Under the pieces are notes generated by a model. It made no database searches. It was not told the DNA's origin and saw only the letters and a program-made list of their open reading frames with translations. The position numbers and the translations under genes were made by a program. From Spinellus fusiger (Eukaryota > Mucoromycota > Mucoromycetes > Mucorales > Phycomycetaceae): a stretch of DNA of 64,000 nt. The stretch spans positions 124,001 to 188,000 of the forward strand of contig JALLLS010000053.1 of the NCBI GenBank assembly GCA_025094145.1, written 5' to 3'. Shown piece by piece: positions 20,526-32,971 of the stretch (position 1 is the stretch's first letter; each line of letters starts with the position of its first letter).

Positions 20526-23070
20526 ATGTCTAAACGTGCTACTGCCAGAGTGCCATCTGTCACTGCCAGTCGCTCAGAAACACTGGAGCCAGGAGGTGTA
20601 GGTAGTCGACAAAGACAGTCCAAGAGAGATGAGGCAAGTTAAGGTTGTGATAATAAAGAAGGTCTACTTATCCTCTCTTGCATTTTTATTATTGCTATTA
20701 TTGTTATTATTGTTATTGTTATTATTACGATTACTACTATGATGACCTCAGGCATTGAGGAAGAAACTTGAAAATGAACTCTCCAAGAAACGTGGAGGAA
20801 GTCGCAGTCTGAGAAAACACACCCAAAGAATAGCAGGCACAGTGTCTGCACTACGACCAGCACAGGCACTGACAGTCAAGGAGAATATGTTGGTGATGGA
20901 GGCAGCCCAGCTATTAGCAGCCAAGCGGTGTGATTGTGTGCTGGTGGTGGATGAGGACGATCATTTGAGTGGCATTTTCACAGTAAGTCCCCATGGTGGT
21001 TGTGTGTCCTATTCATACAGTACTATAGGCTAAGGACATTGCCTACAGAGTGGTGGCTGAAGAGTTGGACGCAAGGTGGGTGTGGAAACAGGGAAAACTC
21101 AACCACAAGTAGTCTCTTATCTTTCCATGACTAGTCATACCACTGTAGCCACTATTATGACAAGAGGACCCATGTGTGTGACTTCTGATACCTCTGCTAC
21201 AGATGCCCTCAACTTAATGGTCACTCGTGGATTCCGACATTTGGTAAATTGGAAGCAGCTCTTTTCTATTGATCCCCCCCTTAACCTCATGTGTTTCTTC
21301 TATATTAGCCTGTATGCAATGAAGAGGGAGACATCTTTGGCCTATTAGACATTACAAAGTGTCTTTATGAAGCACTGGACAAGATGGAGAGAGCCTATGG
21401 ATCATCACGTAAGCTCTATGATGCCCTGGAAGGTGTGGAGCGAGAATGGTCAACCAGTCCCATTCAACTTGTACAGTACATGGAGGCACTGCGAGATAAG
21501 ATGTCCTGTCCAGATCTTCATTCGGTCCTGGATGGATCAGCCCCTGCTGAAGTCAATGTTAAGGCCAATGTAAGGGACATTGCCAAGATGATGAGGGATC
21601 TTCATACTACAGCTGTGTTGGTGACCAACCGAGAAGGACTGGCGGGTATTTTTACGACGTAAGTGTCCAACCGCAACAGAGAAAAGAGACTCACACGGGC
21701 TTCCTAGTAAAGATGTTGTGCTTCGAGTTGTTGCGGCTGGTTTGCATCCTGAGAAATGTAGTGTTGTGCGTGTTATGACTCCCAATCCTGATACAGCCTC
21801 ACCACAAATCTCCATTATGGATGCACTGAGAAAGATGAATGGTAATTATTATGACTGGGCTCTCTGGTATTTACTCTCTCTCTCTTCTTTCTCTCTTATA
21901 GATGGCCACTACTTGAATCTTCCTGTAGTGGATCAGGGTGTTATTGTTGGTATGGTGGATGTATTAAAGTTGACCTATGCAACATTAGAACAGGTAAACA
22001 CAACTCACATCATTAGAAAGTTATCTTATTCCTGTATAGATGAACAGTATTCAAGGCAATGATGGTGAAGGTAAGTTCCATCCGTACATCTTTAATAGGG
22101 AGGCTTGGTGGTATTCTAACAGCTCCATGTAGGCCCAATGTGGTCTCGCTTCTGGGATAGCTTTGGCTCTGTGGATCAAACAGAGACAGAATCTCAAATG
22201 TCAGATCCCTTGTCTTCACACCATCCTTCTACCAGTATGCACCCCGCAATGCAAGCCATTTCACCAGAACCCTCTACATCCTATTCACATCTTCAGGGCT
22301 ATTCAGAGGTCCATCCCAATGAAAGCGCCAGTATGGTGGCCAACAACGATGATATTCTATCCAGTCTTTCTTCACGTAATATCCGTGCTCATGGAAGAGA
22401 TGACGGCACCTTTACCTTCAAATTTACTTCTCTGAGTGGACGCACCCACCGTATTCTCGCACCACAGAACAGCTATTCCCAGTTGTTCGACTCTGTTCTC
22501 CAGAAAGTAGCTACAGAACATCTTAATTTAACAGGCAAACGTGCTGGTGAAGGTGCATCAGATCCATCAGCAGAATGGCTCAGTATCTCTTACTTGGATG
22601 ATGAGAATGATGAAGTACTTATGTCTTCTGATGCAGATGTACAGGATGCTGTTCATCTTGCCCGTAAAACAGGACATAGCCGTGTTAAGCTTTTTATTCA
22701 TGATGCCATGATAGAATCTATTACTGTTCCTAGCATTACAGAACTTGATGTTGGATCCAAAGACACACCCGATACAGCAAATCATGAGATAAAAACAGTG
22801 GTAGAAGAAGCACACGTGGTAGAAGAGGCACATGAACAATTAAAACAGCTGGAGGAAGAAGAAGAGGAGGAGGAGGAGGAAGAGGAGGAAGTAGAAGAGA
22901 CTGTAGTGCGTAAACACACAAAAAAGAGATCTCAGAAAGGACATGCACAGGAAAGTGGGCTGGAAGAGGCCTTTCCTAGAGACCTCATATTACCCGCTGC
23001 TATTATATTCTTGGGTGTTGTCGTTGTAGGTGTATTTGCTATCTCTAGAATGAGCCCCAGGCATCGTTAG
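20526..23070 (+). CDS. mug70: CBS-PB1 domain membrane-anchored protein (Mug70 type)
   Basis: Nine exons (20526-20633, 20752-20982, 21029-21075, 21135-21243, 21309-21658, 21708-21841, 21902-21993, 22040-22070, 22133-23070) give 679 residues. Two pairs of CBS motifs lie at about 60-190 and 245-360 (for example LVVDEDDHLSGIFTAKDIAYR and VTNREGLAGIFTTKDVVLR as pair members). A PB1 domain follows at about 440-540 (DDGTFTFKFTSLSGRTHR to SRVKLFI), then a Glu-rich stretch and one C-terminal hydrophobic helix. This arrangement is that of the fungal Mug70 family; CBS pairs normally bind adenosyl ligands and PB1 mediates protein pairing. The tail helix suggests a membrane anchor. Intron 1 begins GCAAGT. 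The gene is convergent with Tof1, 129 bp away. Confidence 0.92.
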
Positions 23071-23199
23071 TACATAAAAGAAGCAATCTGCCCAACTCAT
23101 TTATTTCTATTCCCTTGAGAAGACTCTATATATCATGAAATAAACAAGATCCGCATTTCGTTGTTTTCACATCGATTTATATACAGTGAATAGGTCTAT

Positions 23200-26100
23200 T
23201 TACATGTCTATTTCCTTCTGTTGACGAAATGCAGCAAATGGGTCTTCTTGTTCATCTTCAGTGTCAGTGTCAATATTAGCGGTGGTGGTGGTGGCATTTA
23301 TATTAGTGTCAATGACCTTTGCTTCCTTGTCTTGTTGTTGAAGAAGAAAGTCAGCGTAAGGATCCTTTTGCTTTTGTTTCTCTTGTACTTTTATTTCACT
23401 CTCACTGACGGTCCTTGCTTCAGCCTCTTTTGCTGCTGCCATCTCTTCTTTTTGCTGATAAAACACTGCAAAAGGATCTTCCTCTTCTCCTTGATCTTCT
23501 TCTGCTGTTGCTGTTGTACCTTCTTTCTCTTCTTCTGATTCACTGTGAAGATTAGGCTCAGGGTGGTACTTCTCACGCTTCTTGGTTGTTTTGAAGATAG
23601 CCTCTACAATGGTAAGAGGACTCGCCTGGACTTTTGCCACAAATCGCTCAACACAATAGCGAATGAATCGAATGAGTTGATAAGTAGAACTGTTCTTGGG
23701 TAAGAAAGGACTGTCATGAAGAATACGATTGAATAATTCTAAAACAGGTAGCTTCATAGAAACAGTATTAGAGGTTGTCTTCTTTTTTCATAATAAATTG
23801 TACCTTGAAGAAGAAGTGTTCTACTTGTCTTTTTACCATGATTCTATGAAATAGACTGATAATACAGTAGAGTAGATCAGGATGAAGTGTTTGGTATTTT
23901 TCTAAAAGAACACAATACACCCTCACAACATCATCTGTTATGTATTTCTAATGATATGAGTAATAGAATACATACTCTGTTCTTTTAAACTTACCCCTTC
24001 AAAGGACTCAAATTTAAAGAGGTGTTCTCTCATAGCAATCTGATGGTCTCTTTCGTCTTCTTCTGAGTTATGATCTTCTTTATCCATGTCTTCATCTTCC
24101 TCTGTTTCTTCTCTTTCATCCGTCTTTGGCTTTGATTTATTCTCTACAGTCCAGTAATAGTTGAGTATTTAACACATATCGAAATACGATCCACTCATTA
24201 ACTATCACTGCATTACCTTTCTTTCTTCCCGTCTTTCGTACAAACAAGACTTGTTTGCTTTTAGAATACTTCTCAATGAGCTTGAGTAGTACATGCGTCA
24301 ATTGAACAACAGACTCTAAATATCTATAAAGGCATAAATAGACTATACTACACTGCTTCTTTTCTTACATATAGGACTGTGATTTATAGTGCTTAATCAA
24401 GTCGACAAAGAGATCAAAAGAAGACTGCTCATGGTAGATATTACTCTGGATATAATCTGCTACATCACGGTATTCTTTAAGTTCAGCATTCGACATATTA
24501 CTAATAGTCACTAGCTAAGAAGGGAGAAAAGGCATGAGTTGAATTCATATCTTCATTGCACTTACCATATGCCGGAAACAGTCTGTAGTGATTTGAACAT
24601 CCCGCCATAACTACCAGCATAAGCACTACTTTCTATACAACCGCACTTACTTTATTATCAAGGACAACACGCAATCTACGCAGACACAGCAAAAAGGCAC
24701 GCAAGTCCATGACACTTGCCACAAGATCAAAATCAAAAGCAGGCCTCTGTTCTGTTGGCTGTTCTTCTACCTCCATAGATTCCCCTTCAACAGGTACAGG
24801 CCTATTTGCCTTGGAGTGTACGGCAAGAGTAGAAGAACGCTCAGTTTCTTTTGTCTTGTCTCTCTTGTCTTTCTCTGCTCTGTGGGCCTTTTGTTCATAA
24901 CCAAGGTATTCCAAGAACCATTGCACAGTAAAGAAGAAGCGAATATAATCCCTCTCTACTATTTTCTTGTTTTCACGCTCCATGTCTTTTATCAGGGACA
25001 GATAGAATACTATGGCTTTTTATGAGTCCGTGGATTCCGCATAAAAGGACTTGCCATTGAAACATGACTCCAAGAAGGACTGAGCTGTCTGTTTCAAGTA
25101 ACTCAGGGCAAGAGGTGTGCGGTAGGATGACTGTAATCTCACTTCATCCTAATCAAGTTTAAATAATAATAATAAGTACTTGGCCTAGGCTATGAATCTA
25201 ATTACCATGGTCTTTCTCTTTACACCACGTCGGTCTGGACTTTTAGAAGCATCCATCAGTTCACTTAATTCAGTATAGCCCGCCTCTTTTACATGGAAAA
25301 CACGTCTCTGGGTGTTTTGCTATCCACCACAAGTCCTTATCAATACACATAGACTTTTCTTCTTCTTCTTCCTTTACCCAACCCTGTAATGAATATGTAC
25401 CACCAAAACGACTATGTCTGGATGACTTGTTGCGCTTTGTAATCTGCTCCATGGCCTGTTCTTGACGAAGCAGTGTTTCTAGTCGCTCAGAGGTAGCACT
25501 TTTACTCTAGCCATAAATAAGTAAAGAGAATGCTATACACTTCCCACTTCCCAATCCTCACTCTTTCTTTATCCTCAAATGCATCTTTAGGCTGGACATG
25601 TTCGAGCAGATTATAGAAGATTTCAAGGACAATCACATTCCAATCAGATGCATCTGTATCTGTGCTTGTGGAGGCAATGGTCAAGAGAAGCTCCACGATG
25701 TTGGATTCACAGAACCTGACCAATAACTCCTCCTAGTCCATGTTATTCTTTGTCTAGTCCATTCTATTGGTACCTGCATAGACGACATGGCCCATGATTC
25801 ACTTGAAGAAGAGGGCGATACAATCGTATCCGAGATAGCAGTAAGGTTGCGTAGAAAGTACAGCACGAGTCGGATGATTGTTTGATCTCTTACGGAGCGC
25901 TGTCTTGAGAAGATAATGGAATGAGATCCTGTTTCCCAACCCCATACTGCATTCTATGGACTCACCGAAAGGGTATTTTCAAGGGATTCATAATGACTGC
26001 TAATAGAGCATCAAATACACCAGGGACCAATAGTGCCTTTTTGTATCTTCTGTACTGAGCAAGTTCATTAGGATCTCGGGCATCCTTTTCTTCACCCTCT

Positions 26101-26680
26101 TCATCTTCTTGGACATGTTTCTCCAATGGCCATGTCATGGGTACCAATAGCTCCACTGGAATTCATCCATAATAAGTACACTACCACACTCTCACCAGAA
26201 ATAGTAGGGGTCTACCTACAGTCATTTTTCATTGATACATACCACATGCCAGAATAAACCTTTCTGCTACGTCGCTCTTTTTATGACAGTGAGTTAATAG
26301 AATAGGAACAAGGTCGGTTTCCAGGACATTGAAGGTAGCCAGCATATGAAGAACAAACTTGTGTGGGTTTTGGCTATCAGCACGTATAAAGCGCTTGAGA
26401 TCCTTCAGACAGGCTAGACAGACATGTGTCAGTGGCTATGGAAGGAAGGAAGGAAGAAAGGGAGGGGGAATGTGTGTAGTGTGCAGTGTGATTCTTTTCT
26501 TTCTTTTCTTTCTTTCTTTCTTTCTTTCTTTTTCTTCATACCAAGAGCCTCATCTCCCACATTATAGACCATTTCTATTTTTCCATCGGGTGTTTCTATC
26601 TCTTCAAATCCTCCTAGTGCTGTACAAGTCGATAGTAGGATTTCCTTGCTTTTCTCTTCTTCACTGTAGGTGTCTTCCAT
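23200..26680 (-). CDS. TOF1: Replication fork protection protein Tof1/Swi1/Timeless
   Basis: Fifteen exons on the minus strand give 877 residues: 26542-26680, 26243-26413, 25966-26155, 25774-25903, 25562-25732, 25378-25506, 25206-25307, 25055-25148, 24651-25015, 24566-24610, 24369-24514, 24217-24323, 23995-24143, 23804-23947, 23200-23751. The N-terminal block (LLSTCTALGGFE, then ADSQNPHKFVLHMLATFN) and the internal RHSRFGGTY are hallmarks of the Timeless family. Later helical blocks include RFFFTVQWFLEYLGYEQ and VKRQVEHFFFK. It should work with Csm3/Tipin at replication forks to support pausing and checkpoint signalling. The C-terminal tail is acidic and repeats DPFA or DPYA motifs three times. 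Intron 8 is only 39 bp and starts GCAAGT. Confidence 0.93.
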
Positions 26681-27403
26681 ATTTAGAGGTTTAAAGGAAC
26701 GCGCTGAAAACAAGTCGCGTTTAGAAATTGGAAAGGATAATGTGACTAGTGTCGCGTCTATTTTAATAACACAAGTAAGGAAGGTAATGAGATCAATAAG
26801 GTTACACACGAAGACTACTCTGGTGTTGAATTAAGTCGCCTATTGTTTGTCGAATGATTTTATACCCTTTTATAGAATAATTTAAACAAGCGTGAAGTTG
26901 TTGTTTTTAATGAATCAGTGATGGTGATGTTATTGTTCTTCCTGATATTATAAAGGGGGTTATTATGAAAGATAATTATCAAATTCATTAAGAATACTAT
27001 TCATATTAGTATTAAGTATTAAGTATTAAGTATTAAGTATTAAGTATTAAGTATTAAGTATCAGTATTAAGTAACAGTATCACTATCAGTATCACTATCA
27101 GTATCACTATCAGTATCACTATCAAGTAGTATTAAGTATATTAAGTATAAGTATAATATTATTAATATTAATATCGATCCCCAAGTGCCATTGATATTAT
27201 TTACCCCTTGAGATGGCTATTCTTTGTACCAGCTAAACTCTTCTTCTTTTCCCCCTTGGATTTCTATTCTCCTTTATAATAGATCATTCTATTATTCACT
27301 CTAGAAACCCCTTAATGGTTTAGTGTTGCATTCTCTCTCTATAAATTCCTATAAATTCCACAATGCCTTCTCTCCCTTTTCTCTTAATACCCTCACTTTT
27401 ACC
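26681..27403. promoter_or_regulatory. Divergent spacer with short tandem repeats
   Basis: These 723 bp separate the start of Tof1 from the start of the seven-helix gene. Near 27008-27060 the unit TATTAAG or a close variant is repeated about seven times, followed at 27075-27125 by about four copies of a CAGTATCACTAT-type unit. No further site could be assigned. Confidence 0.5.
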
Positions 27404-28434
27404 ATGTACTCTCCAGATGAATGGGAAATTATCTCTGAAGTCAGTAGTGTTGCTTGCATTACAGCCTTATCTCTTATTTTTGGGCGTAAACTGGCCAGTA
27501 TTGATGGTCCAGTGCTGTATATTCGCACTCTTCTACTTTCGCTTTACACTATTACTTGGGCCTTTAATCTTATCAGCTGCATGCTTATCAGTACCAACAA
27601 TGGCAACTCCATCTCTTGTATTCTTGCCCTGCTCAATTGTACATTTCTTTACACCTCCACCAAAGTCATTCTCTGTCTTTATTTTATTGAAAAGGTACCG
27701 TTTACTCTACAACACACCATTCATTCTCTGTAAAGATCTACACCATGTCCATTACCAAACAACCGAGATTTCGATCTCCCTTGTATCTCATCAGCATTGG
27801 CCTTATGCTACCCTATGTGGGTCTTATTGTCTTACAAATTATCCACAGAGTAGCCATTGTGGGAGAAACAGCCCCCTTTTACTGCTATCTTGGAGTGACA
27901 TTGGCTGGCTCTGTCCCTATTCTCTGCTACCACAACCTTGTTCTTTGCTTTTTATTGTTGATATTTGCCAAGTATGCCTTCTTTCCTACCTCGGAGCAAC
28001 AAACGACCCTGCATTCAGCTACTCTCCATCTCTCTGCCAGGTATAATGGTATGGCTGCATTGGTGACTCTTCTCAGTACCACAGCCAATGGTTTGATGAT
28101 GATTATACTCCAGGGCAACCAACGTGGTCTTGTATGGTTAAGTGTTTCTACACTGGTAAGGTGCTCTCTTGTTTTCTATCCAATCTTATATCGACACTCC
28201 CTAGGATGTTTCCATTGTGGCCTGTATCATTCATTGGGGTATGTAGAATGAGTGTTGGCTGCTATTCTATCATGTTCTTACTCCTCACTGTATGATTTAG
28301 TGTCTAGTCATCCAGCAGAACTCTATCTCTATGAAAAGTCCCTACAGCCCCACCATGGCGATAAATCTATTAAATTAGAAATCAAACAGCACCAAGAAGT
28401 AGTCATATTAACAGAGTTCAGCACACATGTCTAG
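27404..28434 (+). CDS. Orphan seven-helix membrane protein
   Basis: Four exons (27404-27694, 27736-28155, 28205-28238, 28301-28434) join in frame to 292 residues. I count seven hydrophobic stretches, near residues 9-28, 39-60, 70-95, 112-133, 144-173, 200-220 and 230-248, followed by a hydrophilic tail of about 45 residues. This looks like a seven-helix receptor-type protein, but I see none of the signatures of named fungal receptor classes. Function and ligand are unknown. The chosen ATG at 27404 is the one that gives a short luminal or extracellular N-terminus before helix 1. It ends 94 bp from the convergent Ebp2 gene. Confidence 0.75.
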
Positions 28435-28528
28435 GGGTGTATTTCCTTTGGTTTGTTTATTTAATGTTATCTCTTCCTTCCTTCCTCCCTTCTTTCCTGT
28501 CTAAACTACAGCCCATCTCCACACGTGT

Positions 28529-29596
28529 TTATCCTCTTCGTGCCGACTGTCGCTTTGATTTTCCCGGTCGATAAACACCCTTCTTCTTCTTAAGAGGCGC
28601 TGCTTTTCCACGGTGTTTCTCTTTTCTCTTTTCCTTGCGGTCTGCTTCTTCTGTCTCCACATCGTCAAGAATAATATCATCAGCAGAAATATCCTTTCTC
28701 TCTAATGATGATAGATGTGTCAATGATTACTGTATATTATAACCTTCCCTGTTTCTTCTATTGATGTAATATATGAATAAAAACTTACTTCTTTTTAGCA
28801 GTTTTTGGTTCTCCATAGCATTAGCATGTTTATTCACCAAATGCTTCTGTTCTAACTGTACTTTTTTACTAAGCATCTCCAATTCACGCTGGGCCTTGGG
28901 ATCCAATGTGTCTTTACGAGAAGCTGCCTTTTCCAATGTTTGCTTGTTGATCTATCAATGGCTTAGTCTATGGCTCCACGAGATGCATGCATGCATTTGT
29001 TTGTGTGTGTGTGTGTGTGACTTACCTTGAGTGTGAGGGCATTGCTTTTTAACATGGGCGCATGAAATGTAGCGGGACATAAAAATGTCATGCCTGCTTC
29101 TGCGTAAACCTTCATGCCTGTCTTGACAGCTTCCAGGGCTTGGTCATGAAACGCCTGCTCTCGTGCTAAATCATCGTGGATGTCATGCAATACAAGAGAA
29201 GCTTGGGATGTCACCACAAGGGTTTCTGAAAAGGGCATGTCGTTTTGTTCAAGATTGCCTTTGATACGCTTGAGAGCTGCCTATCTCCATGAATAGATTA
29301 GATTAGATTAGATTGAATTGGATTAGATGAATGAGTGGATTCTCTTTTTTTGTTTGTTTTGAAGAAGAAGAAGGTGCAGTTACCTCATTATTGACAGTAA
29401 TATGCTGCTCGACTATTAAATCGCCATCGTCGTCGTTAATGTCACTCTCATCGAGATCTTCCAAGGAAATGCCAAAGGGAAACTCAATGTCTTCTTCTTC
29501 TTCAGAGACATGAGTATCCTCAGTCTCACTCTTGTCTTCTGATGATTGCCCAGAGAGAAGGGCATTGGCTAATAACTGTTCTGCATAAGACGACAT
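28529..29596 (-). CDS. EBP2: rRNA-processing protein Ebp2
   Basis: Four exons on the minus strand (29384-29596, 29026-29280, 28789-28951, 28529-28701) give 267 residues. An acidic N-terminal third (SEEEEDIEF and similar runs) is followed by the conserved Ebp2 core: the ETLVVTS segment, DDLAREQAFHDQALEAV, then a Lys/Glu helical region with LSKKVQLEQ and a very basic tail. Ebp2 is a nucleolar factor of the pre-60S particle needed for 27S pre-rRNA processing. The start at 29596 is 162 bp from the divergent Med28-like gene. The second intron contains a GT dinucleotide run. Confidence 0.9.
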
Positions 29597-29758
29597 AGTC
29601 ACTGAGAAAGGGAGAAAAGACAAGCCATGGGGTTTGGTGGCGGGCAAGAAGAAAGGAAAACAAGTCGCTATCACCTCAAGCCACATCTTCCCTCTCCCTC
29701 TCCCTCTCTTTCTCTCACAGGTGCCCCTATGGCGGTGTCCTTGTATTGACACCTGTTT

Positions 29759-30316
29759 ATGACGTCTCCACAACTCACTCACCACGTTAAGCAACTCTCA
29801 GTGCAGTTTGACGAGTGTTTAGATATTGTTCTGGATGAGTCACCTGTAAGAGAGCAAGACACTCCCTTGAAGAATGGTACGTGTGGTTGTTCTATCAGGC
29901 TGCTTATTTTCTTAGAGAGTCTAGTGGCGTCCATTACTCCCCTCAAAACAACTGTACAGACACTGAAGAAGCATTTGGAGACAGTGCGACTGACAGCTCT
30001 TCAGGACCGTGACTTGGATTTAGCACAGGTAAACAGCACTGTTCTGTTGTTGTCGTTGTTGTTGGTGGTGGTGGTGGTGGTGCTGAATAAAACACCCCTA
30101 CTATAGTCCATTGCTCTACTCAAAGGCGATATTGCACTGAAGAAGAAAGCCATTGCCAGTTATTCTGAGCAAATTCAGGCATGGTGTGTGACGCTTCCTC
30201 TTCTTGAAAAACAAAGTCAGCAAGTGGCCTATGCAGAAAAGAATGGCAAGGATTTTGTAAAAGGAGTCTATCTACAGCAGGAGGAGGAGGAAGAGGGAGA
30301 ATTTGAGCCAATCTGA
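29759..30316 (+). CDS. Small helical protein, probable Mediator subunit Med28-like
   Basis: Three exons (29759-29876, 29916-30028, 30107-30316) give 146 residues that are almost entirely helical. The early QFDECLDIVLDE block, the central long helix and the late segment LKGDIALKKKAIASYSEQIQ followed by AW resemble Med28 of the Mediator head module, which has the same size and a similar final 'L-x-x-x-I-x-x-K ... W' helix. The match is by pattern only. Other small coiled-coil proteins are possible. The second intron is made largely of TTG and GGT repeats. It ends 66 bp from the convergent Trm10 gene. Confidence 0.6.
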
Positions 30317-30382
30317 GCCAACGGGAAAGCCGTAACAAGCCCTGTTAAATTAAAAAAAAAAGTACAATGCTATAAAGTAGGA

Positions 30383-31584
30383 TTACTGCTCTTCTTTTTC
30401 TTTCTCTTTTTCTTTCTCTTCTTCTTTCTCTTCTTTTTCCTTGACAAGACTAGAGTCTTTCAATTTACGCATAGGAATCACTTCCATAAACGCCTTTTCC
30501 CAGTCACGGTGCTCTAACCACTTAAGCATAATCTCAAGCACTAGAGTGATATAAGCCAATCATTCACACTTTTTCTTTCTTTCTTTCTTTCTATTCCTTA
30601 CCGTGATTTACAGTCAATACTTTACGACTGGCCATCTGGAGATATTCACCAATAGGAAGTCTACCCGTCTTGATTCCTTGTTGTGTTGCCTTTTCCTGGC
30701 ACAATCCCTACCCTCTTCTCAGTAAACAAGTCTACCTTCCCATTGGCTTACTTTGTATCTGTTCTTATCCACAATACCACCAATAATATATGTCTTGCCC
30801 TGTTCTAACTCCTCAATCACATCTTCAGAGTCAGCAGAGAGGTAGACAAGGTCTTCTTTTGCATACAGATCCTCGTATGGCTGTGTTTCAAACTTGATGT
30901 TCTTCCAATTCGACCATCCCACTACTTTATCATCAAGGACTTGCTGCAAGGGTGCATCAAAAGAAGTCACAGTCAAAGGCACACTGAGAACAGCACCACG
31001 GTTGGAGCCATGACAGTGCAGGAGTTGGGATTGCAGTGATTGGATTTCCTTTTCTTATGAGTGGGTGTTTTTATATGGAGTCCACCCACCTTTTTCACCA
31101 TGTAAGAGCTGAAGGAGCAGTCAATGACCACGCCTACATTGGTGAGGGTTATTTCTGGTCTTCTCTGTTTTTTTGGAGGAGGCTCTATTACGCCGTCACT
31201 GATGAGCTGTCTTCGTTCTGCCTTTCTTTGTTTGGTCTTTTCTCTTTGTTGTTCAAGGCGTTGTTGTTTCTTGGAGTCCCATATTTCATCTCTTAAGATG
31301 CGTTTGATTGCGTTTTTACCGAGACCAGCGAACTTTGGGTCATTAGGGTCATATTTCAGTCCTTTGTAGTCTTTGAGTTGGTCAATGGTTGTTGTTGTTG
31401 TTGCTTCTGTTGCTGTTGTTGTTGCTTCTGTTGCTGTTGTTGTTGCTTCTGTTGCTGTTGTTGTTGCTTCTGTTGCTGTTGTTGTTGTTGGTTCTGCTAC
31501 TGTTTCAGTCACAAAAGAGTCAACAGGCACAGTTGGTTCAGCAGCCAGTGACTCTGCACCAGGGGTTGGCTCTGTAAATGACAT
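30383..31584 (-). CDS. TRM10: tRNA (guanine-9-N1) methyltransferase Trm10
   Basis: Four exons on the minus strand (31090-31584, 30752-31048, 30602-30707, 30383-30540) give 351 residues. The N-terminus is a Thr/Ala/Glu repeat region with four copies of an ATEATTT-type unit. A basic helical segment with NAIKRILRDEIWDSKKQQR follows, then the SPOUT methyltransferase core: VVIDCSFSSYM, the ADSEDVIEEL region, IIGGIVDKNRYK and the knot region LPIGEYLQMASRKVLTVNH. These are diagnostic for Trm10, which methylates N1 of G9 in many tRNAs with S-adenosylmethionine. The C-terminus is a Lys/Glu run. The gene is followed upstream by a C2H2 gene on the same strand, 157 bp away. Confidence 0.96.
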
Positions 31585-31741
31585 AAACTAGCACACAAAA
31601 AGGGCATCCCTTGTGTGTCTTGCTAACAAAAGATTGTTTTTGTGACTGCCATTCATAGCTGTTCTTCTTCTGTTCGGGGTTTATACACCATATCTCTTAC
31701 TGACCCTCTTATTTAATAATAAACCCATAAGCAATCTATAT

Positions 31742-32763
31742 TTAAAACATTGACTGCATTTCTTCTCCATCGGCTGTCATGAGGATATCCAATAAGATAC
31801 GTCTTTCTGTCTCCAGTCTTTTGAGCTTTTTCCGTGTCATGGCCCACTCATCCGTTAGCATTTCATTTTCACGCACAATGTATTGTAATTTGGCCTTGGC
31901 AAGTGTATAGTCGCGTGCATTGGGTGTCTCTTCTGTGTCCATGGGCTTACGCTTGTGCTCATGACCAGAAGCAGTACCAGAAGCAGTGTTTGCACTTGCA
32001 CTTGCACCTGCACCTGCACTTGTGCCGTTGCCTATACTGCTGCTATGGTGGGTGATGTTGCTGATACTATTGCTATGACCAGTACTACTAGTACCACTGG
32101 CATTAGCACCCGACTTCTTCTTAGCAGGAGCCTTTTTTACTGCACTGGCCTTGAGTCCTACAGGCATGGATTCCAAAGGCTCCTGTCCATGTTCTGCCTT
32201 CCAGTGTCTCATAAGAGCATCTTGCCTTCCAAACCTATAGACTTGCATTAATAATAAAACTCACTTGTGATAATTACACACGATTGGCCACAGTTTGTAA
32301 AGGTACATTCAAATGGCTTCTCACCCGTATGAATACGTAGATGCATCATGAGTGCAAACCGATTATGACACTTCACACCCTGACGACTGCAATTGGCCCA
32401 CTCACAGCGATATTCACCTCTTTTCCATCCTACATGGTCTACTCTCTGTTAAGTCATGCGTGTCTTGCTCCTAGTACCTTCTGATAAATGAGTGCCCAGG
32501 GCTGTATGATCTGGGTAGGGCTGCAGACAGCTCTCCCAATAGCAGACAGGGCCCTGGGTAGGTGTGGCCTCTGTACTGGCAGCAGGTGTAGTACTGGCTA
32601 TGGCTGTGGCCGTGGTTGTGGCTGTAGCCGTGGTTGTGGTTGTGGTTGTGGTTGTAGCTGTAGCTGTAGCTGTAGCTGTAGCCGTACTGGTAACAGGTGT
32701 AATGGCACGGATGGCCGTGGGTGTAGTTTCAGTGGCACTCGTGGATGGCGTGGGTGAGTTCAT
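31742..32763 (-). CDS. C2H2 zinc-finger protein with C-terminal coiled coil
   Basis: Three exons on the minus strand (32478-32763, 32282-32429, 31742-32234) give 308 residues. The N-terminus is a long Thr/Ala low-complexity run. Fingers begin with an atypical CYWESC unit, then CEWANC with its His pair in LMMHLRIH, then a TGEKPFEC linker and CTFTNC with HWKAEH. A basic Ala/Lys/Ser linker and a helical tail (RENEMLTDEWAMTRKKLKR) follow. The arrangement recalls zinc-finger subunits of chromatin remodellers such as fission yeast Iec1, and also GLI/AEBP2-type proteins; I cannot choose between these. It starts 208 bp from the divergent Rrp12 gene. Confidence 0.85.
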
Positions 32764-32971
32764 GGATGATAAGCCTTTTTTTTTCTTTCTTTCTTTTCTT
32801 TTTCTTTTTCTTTTTTTCACTAGCACACGATGCTCATCAAAGTGAGAGGGAAAAAGGAAGAGACAAAAGGCGTCACAAGCAGTCCATCGGCTCGGAAAAT
32901 TCTTTTTGTAAGGTAACTTGTCACTGGCAAGACTCATTTCTTGACACAACTCAGTTCTTACTACAGTACAC

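Noticed and set aside
27008..27125. Regularly spaced repeats that could suggest a CRISPR array
   Set aside because: The units are 7 to 12 bp in direct tandem without spacers, and the genome is eukaryotic.
31389..31577. Poly-Leu and poly-Val frames on the plus strand
   Set aside because: They are shadows of the Trm10 N-terminal repeat on the other strand.
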